Assembly: GCF_004116465.1 (NCBI RefSeq) | Contig: NZ_PDJV01000008.1 | Location: 1 to 64,000, forward strand | Source: Arcobacter sp. F2176 | Lineage (GTDB): Bacteria; Campylobacterota; Campylobacteria; Campylobacterales; Arcobacteraceae | Reading direction: 5' to 3' | Length of the DNA stretch: 64,000 bases | Shown here: positions 62,375-64,000 of the stretch, piece by piece | Numbering within the stretch: position 1 is the stretch's first letter | Layout of the letters: each line of letters opens with the position of its first letter | Translations under genes and position numbers: made by a program | Notes under the pieces: generated by a model | The model's database searches: none | The model's input: only the letters and a program-made list of their open reading frames with translations | What the model was told of the DNA's origin: nothing

Positions 62375-63228
62375 ATGAAAATTTATCTCCTCAGCTAAAA
62401 AAATATCTTGATTTAAGTGATGAAGAAAGAATCTTTTTTATTCAAAAAGATAAATGGATTGATTATCCTGATGCAAATAAAATATTGGCAAAAATTGAAG
62501 ATATATACAATGCTCCTAAAAGTATAAGAAGTAGAGGGATGCTTTTGTATGGAGATAGCAACAATGGGAAATCAGCTATTTTAAAACGTTTTTACAGAAA
62601 ATTTGCAAAAGATGAGTATATAGATGAAGATGGAGATTTAATTCACTTGATGCCTCTTGTATATGTCATAGCTGAAGCCTCTTCTGATGAGTCAATAATG
62701 TTTACTGAAATCTTATCAAGTATGAATGTTCCAGTGAATCATAAAGAGAAAGTCTCAAAGAAAAAGGAAGAGGCAGTTTTTTATTTAAATTTGATGAAAA
62801 CAAAATTGATAATAATAGATGAGATTCAAAATGTACTACATGGTCCACATAATAAAATGGCTCAACTTATTACCTCCCTTAAAACATTAAATAATAAAAC
62901 AGGAATACCTATAATCCTTGCAGGTACTCAAGATGCTATGTCTGCCATATCAATTGATAATCAAACAAAATCAAGATTTAAACCTTATGAATTACCACTA
63001 TGGAATAATGATGAAAACTTCTTAAGGTTTATTGCTACTATGGAAGCTATGTTACCATTAAAAAAAGCATCAAATATATTTAAAAATTATGAATTACTAA
63101 GTTATCTTCATGGACTATCAAAAGGATGTATTGGAGAAGCAATAGATATTTTAAAAGATGCTTCAATTTATGCTATTAGAACAAAAAGTGAAAGAATTAC
63201 AAAAAAAGAGATAAAGGAGTCGTTATGA
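62371..63228 (+). CDS. tnsC: TnsC/TniB-like AAA+ ATPase
   Basis: 285 aa regulator that links the target-bound protein to the transposase. Walker A GDSNNGKS (61-68), Walker B LIIIDEIQN (Asp150, Glu151), sensor-1 in PIILAGTQDAM, arginine-finger region FKPYELPLW. At 285 aa it is the short form, as in TniB and many CAST-type elements, not the 555-aa Tn7 TnsC. Overlaps tnsB by 4 bp (ATGA). Confidence 0.95.
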   Translation: MNENLSPQLKKYLDLSDEERIFFIQKDKWIDYPDANKILAKIEDIYNAPKSIRSRGMLLYGDSNNGKSAILKRFYRKFAKDEYIDEDGDLIHLMPLVYVIAEASSDESIMFTEILSSMNVPVNHKEKVSKKKEEAVFYLNLMKTKLIIIDEIQNVLHGPHNKMAQLITSLKTLNNKTGIPIILAGTQDAMSAISIDNQTKSRFKPYELPLWNNDENFLRFIATMEAMLPLKKASNIFKNYELLSYLHGLSKGCIGEAIDILKDASIYAIRTKSERITKKEIKESL

Positions 63229-63245
63229 TCTCAAAAAAGAACTAA
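63214..63245 (+). promoter_or_regulatory. Shine-Dalgarno plus A AAA AAG slippery site at the start of tniQ
   Basis: AAGGAG (63214-63219) lies 5 nt before ATG 63225 (overlapping the tnsC stop as ATGA). In the ATG frame, codons read ATG ATC TCA AAA AAG AAC TAA. The heptamer A AAA AAG (63233-63239) is a classic -1 slip site; a -1 shift there enters the long tniQ frame at GAA (63239). A single-base deletion in the A-run, natural or from sequencing, would look the same. Confidence 0.6.
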
Positions 63246-64000
63246 ACTATCCATTTCAAATACATTTACACCCTTTAGAAGATGAACTTTTAAGCTCATG
63301 GCTAACAAGAATGGCTCATGCCCATTATATGTATCCTACAACCTTTTTAAATTTGCATATTAAAAATACAAGAAAAAATTCATATACTCGTAAAGACTTA
63401 GATTTTTATGACAATCAAGAGTTTTTTGATTTGTTAGCTATGAAGAGTATTTTGACAAAAGAAGAGCTACATAAGATATCTTTACGAAGTCAAGAAGGCT
63501 ATCTTTTTATAAATCAAAGTTTATATCCTCCACAGCAAATAAGAAGACTAATAGATAAAAGAACACACTTTGGCTTGATGTACTGCCCTAAATGTTTAGA
63601 AACCGATGAAATACCTTATTGGAGAAAGAAGTGGAGATACTTTTTTTATACAGCTTGTCCTAAACATAAGATTTTTTTAACTGATAGATGTTGGCATTGT
63701 TATAAACCAATAAAACTTTTAAAGACGGAATTAACGGATAAGATAAAATACTGTAGCAATTGTGGTGCAGATTTAGGTTTGACTGATACACATCAAGATA
63801 ATATCCCCGATGATTATGGCTTAGAAGCTATAAGATGGTTTGAAGAGGGTTTAGAAAGAGGATATTTTGAGATAAATGGACAAAAAGTTTGGTCTGTAAT
63901 GTTTTTTCATATCTTTTGTAGATTATATTATCTGTTAGATAGAAAACAAGATTTAGTTTTAAAAAACTTTTCAAAACTAGACGAATATAAATTAATATGC
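63225..64000 (+). CDS. tniQ: TniQ/TnsD-like target-selection protein (frameshifted start, 3' end missing)
   Basis: The downstream frame, open from the A-run to the end of the window, encodes LNYPFQIHLHPLEDELLSSWLTRMAHAH, the conserved TniQ opening (P-x-x-x-E-L-x-S-W-x-x-R). The zinc-binding pairs are CPKC (about residue 107), CPKH, CWHC and CSNC. The conserved N-terminus lies before the first in-frame ATG (63311), so no ordinary start exists in that frame. The natural start is ATG 63225 with a -1 shift at 63233-63239. The protein selects the target site for the transposon. C-terminus not seen. Confidence 0.85.

Larger units (their letters stand above)
59685..64000 (+). mobile_element. Tn7-like transposon, left part only
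   Basis: tnsA-tnsB-tnsC-tniQ in this order with short overlaps defines a Tn7-family element with cut-and-paste TnsA/TnsB transposase. Targeting would depend on TniQ. The element continues beyond the window, so cargo, second end and any CRISPR effector genes are unseen. Boundary at 59685 is provisional. Confidence 0.85.

Noticed and set aside
63311-63400. ATG 63311 as an ordinary start of tniQ
   Set aside because: It would delete the conserved TniQ opening motif and has no Shine-Dalgarno.
1-64000. CRISPR array or tRNA/rRNA genes
   Set aside because: No regularly spaced repeats and no recognisable tRNA or rRNA sequence seen on either strand. A CRISPR array belonging to the Tn7-like element could lie beyond base 64000.

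Overview
The window is a low-GC (roughly 27-30%) bacterial chromosome segment, most likely from an Arcobacter-like member of the Campylobacterota. The pointers are a cbb3 oxidase (ccoN) with ccoG, a Csd4/Pgp1-type carboxypeptidase with the atypical Gln zinc ligand known from Helicobacter and Campylobacter, Campylobacter-type major outer membrane porins, a bS21 ending in an Arg-rich tail, and the codon and base composition. No rRNA, tRNA or CRISPR array was found.

Layout. 1-1.4 kb: 5' part of ccoN and rpsU, both on the minus strand. 1.5-4.5 kb: plus-strand operon moaC - DUF493 - M15 peptidase - Csd4/Pgp1. 4.5-10.6 kb: minus-strand run of a PlcP/LpxH-like phosphoesterase, a patatin lipase, dnaE, surE and an 86-aa protein; a GT4 glycosyltransferase is divergent from it. 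11.8-16.6 kb: CHASE2 adenylate cyclase divergent from a FecR-domain protein, a DJ-1 protein and two FlgO-like lipoproteins. 16.6-22.2 kb: recJ, pyrG, ccoG and an unknown protein. 22.3-28.3 kb: RND tripartite efflux operon with a divergent MarR regulator and a perfect operator-like palindrome. 28.4-35 kb: cytochrome c peroxidase, a small coiled-coil protein, PPK2, an unknown coiled-coil protein and a chemoreceptor. 35-48 kb: two peptide/nickel-type ABC importers on opposite strands flanking two tandem MOMP-type porins that show local gene conversion. 48-53.4 kb: decayed RND remnant, then a Tat-exported two-subunit molybdenum hydroxylase with XdhC and MocA, an SDR and a decayed MocA-like fragment. 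53.5-58.2 kb: AraC-regulated cluster (MFS, cyclophilin-like, alcohol dehydrogenase, small protein, cupin) whose enzymes carry export leaders. 58.5-64 kb: unknown gene, a structured GC-richer block, then the start of a Tn7-like transposon (tnsA, tnsB, tnsC, tniQ) that runs off the window.

Most interesting points. (1) tniQ of the Tn7-like element cannot be read from its expected ATG without a -1 shift, and the shift point is a canonical A AAA AAG slippery heptamer behind a Shine-Dalgarno sequence. (2) A PlcP-like/patatin/GT4 set around an 11-bp-periodic PHO-box-like array suggests phosphate-dependent lipid remodelling. (3) The ADH and cupin genes each have a leader plus a second, internal Shine-Dalgarno/ATG at the mature start, suggesting dual localisation or recent leader capture. 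(4) Decayed remnants of an RND pump and of a second MocA-like gene flank the molybdenum hydroxylase locus. Whether the transposon carries CRISPR or other cargo cannot be seen, because it continues past base 64000.
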